Of a DNA stretch of 64,000 bases, positions 63,576-64,000 are shown piece by piece. The notes under the pieces are model-generated. The model had not been told where the DNA came from, made no database searches, and saw only the letters and a list, made by a program, of their open reading frames with translations. The translations under genes were made by a program, and so were the position numbers. Every line of letters begins with the position of its first letter. Positions within the stretch are counted from its first letter, which is position 1. Origin of the DNA: Rhodothermus bifroesti (GTDB lineage Bacteria > Bacteroidota > Rhodothermia > Rhodothermales > Rhodothermaceae); assembly GCF_017908595.1 (NCBI RefSeq), contig NZ_JAGKTL010000004.1, positions 124,001 to 188,000 on the forward strand, read 5' to 3'.

Positions 63576-64000
63576 CGTGCCCGCTTCCATACCAGGGTAA
63601 GCTCAGGCGGTGGCTTCCGACAATTGCAGCATCGGTAGGTTGAGGCTGCGTAATGCGTGGCGTCCAGCGTAGCTGCCCAGGCCCGAACGCTTTCTGCTTC
63701 TTCAGCCCCGCCTGGATGCCCAGGGTAGGCCACGACAGTGATTAATCCACCAGGGCGCAAAAGCTGCAGCGCAGCATTCAAAGCTGGTAGGGTTGTTTCT
63801 GGTCGCGTAATACAGCTTCGGTCATGTCCACCGGGTAAGTAGCCTAGGTTAAACATGACGACACTGATACGGCCGTGCCAAACCGTAGCCAACGCCGTTG
63901 CCATGTGGGCATGACTTTCCCCAAACAGCGTAACGCGCGCTTCCAGTCCAGCCATGCGTAAACGCTTGCGGGCCTTCTCCAGGGCTTCCAGCTGCACCTC
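63572..64000 (-). CDS. Class I SAM methyltransferase, MnmM/YtqB-like, 5' end cut by window edge
   Basis: 143 codons of the C-terminal part of a methyltransferase with the frame still open at 64000; the missing part would include the SAM motif I. What is present: ALEKARKRLRMAGLEARVTL, SVVMFNLGYLPGGHDRSCIT (motif IV-like, with GYLPGGD-type segment), TLPALNAALQLLRPGGLITV and VAYPGHPGGAEEAESVRAWA. This matches the rRNA or tRNA methyltransferase family typified by YtqB/MnmM (tRNA 5-aminomethyl-2-thiouridine methylation). Overlaps the convergent T9SS gene stop by four bases. Confidence 0.85.
   Translation of the reverse strand, partial: EVQLEALEKARKRLRMAGLEARVTLFGESHAHMATALATVWHGRISVVMFNLGYLPGGHDRSCITRPETTLPALNAALQLLRPGGLITVVAYPGHPGGAEEAESVRAWAATLDATHYAASTYRCCNCRKPPPELTLVWKRAR

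Overview
The window looks like chromosomal DNA of a thermophilic Rhodothermus-like member of the Rhodothermota/Bacteroidota. The evidence is a C-terminal type 9 secretion sorting domain (63.3-63.6 kb), a 621-residue glycogen branching enzyme that closely matches the Rhodothermus enzyme as I remember it, a three-subunit proton-translocating transhydrogenase, a Thermus-type long isocitrate dehydrogenase, few Shine-Dalgarno sites and a moderately GC-rich composition. It is almost entirely ordinary, densely packed core genome: about 58 protein genes and one initiator tRNA. I see no rRNA, CRISPR array, insertion sequence, prophage or clear pseudogene.

Layout. 0-2.3 kb (minus): YggS, DivIVA and a truncated purine nucleoside phosphorylase. 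2.4-10 kb: spermidine synthase, then two minus-strand groups, pntAA-pntAB-pntB and DUF1015-serA-serC. 10.1 kb: tRNA-fMet with its terminator. 10.3-12.8 kb: a half-size substrate-binding-like protein with a methyl-accepting chemotaxis protein. 12.8-17 kb (minus): pgsA-pyrE-cinA-recA-PAP2, with overlapping genes. 17.2-20 kb: dnaK, and tatD on the other strand. 20.2-27.5 kb: a PDZ-containing LytS-type histidine kinase, a LytTR regulator, a SpoIID-domain protein, a TonB-dependent receptor and a membrane-anchored Nudix protein, tightly spaced. 27.5-33.3 kb: icd, a WbqC-like protein, a membrane glycosyltransferase, then lapA-corA-ldcA.

33.4-44.7 kb is a long plus-strand run: purN-purH, mreB-mreC-dacB (cell shape and peptidoglycan), hslV, an NYN/winged-helix protein, hslU, a FemAB/GNAT-like protein and a polysaccharide flippase. 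44.7-53.4 kb: small hypotheticals, a cupin, a SPOR lipoprotein and a glycogen block (glgX on minus; glgB and malQ on plus), a zinc-ribbon BCAM0308-type protein and a lipoprotein. 53.5-59.3 kb: psuG, and on the minus strand a DPP-IV-like peptidase, pyrC and ddl. 59.4-61 kb (minus): copper nitrite reductase nirK with an azurin-like cupredoxin. 61.1-64 kb: a SixA-like phosphatase, an NRDE/TANGO2 protein, a secreted T9SS-tagged protein and a truncated methyltransferase.

No whole new defence or mobile system is visible. The observations most worth a second look are the NYN-domain protein between hslV and hslU, which has lost two expected acidic residues; the PDZ-sensor kinase operon; the nirK-cupredoxin cassette with a candidate operator; the half-size substrate-binding protein next to the chemoreceptor; and the membrane-anchored Nudix protein.
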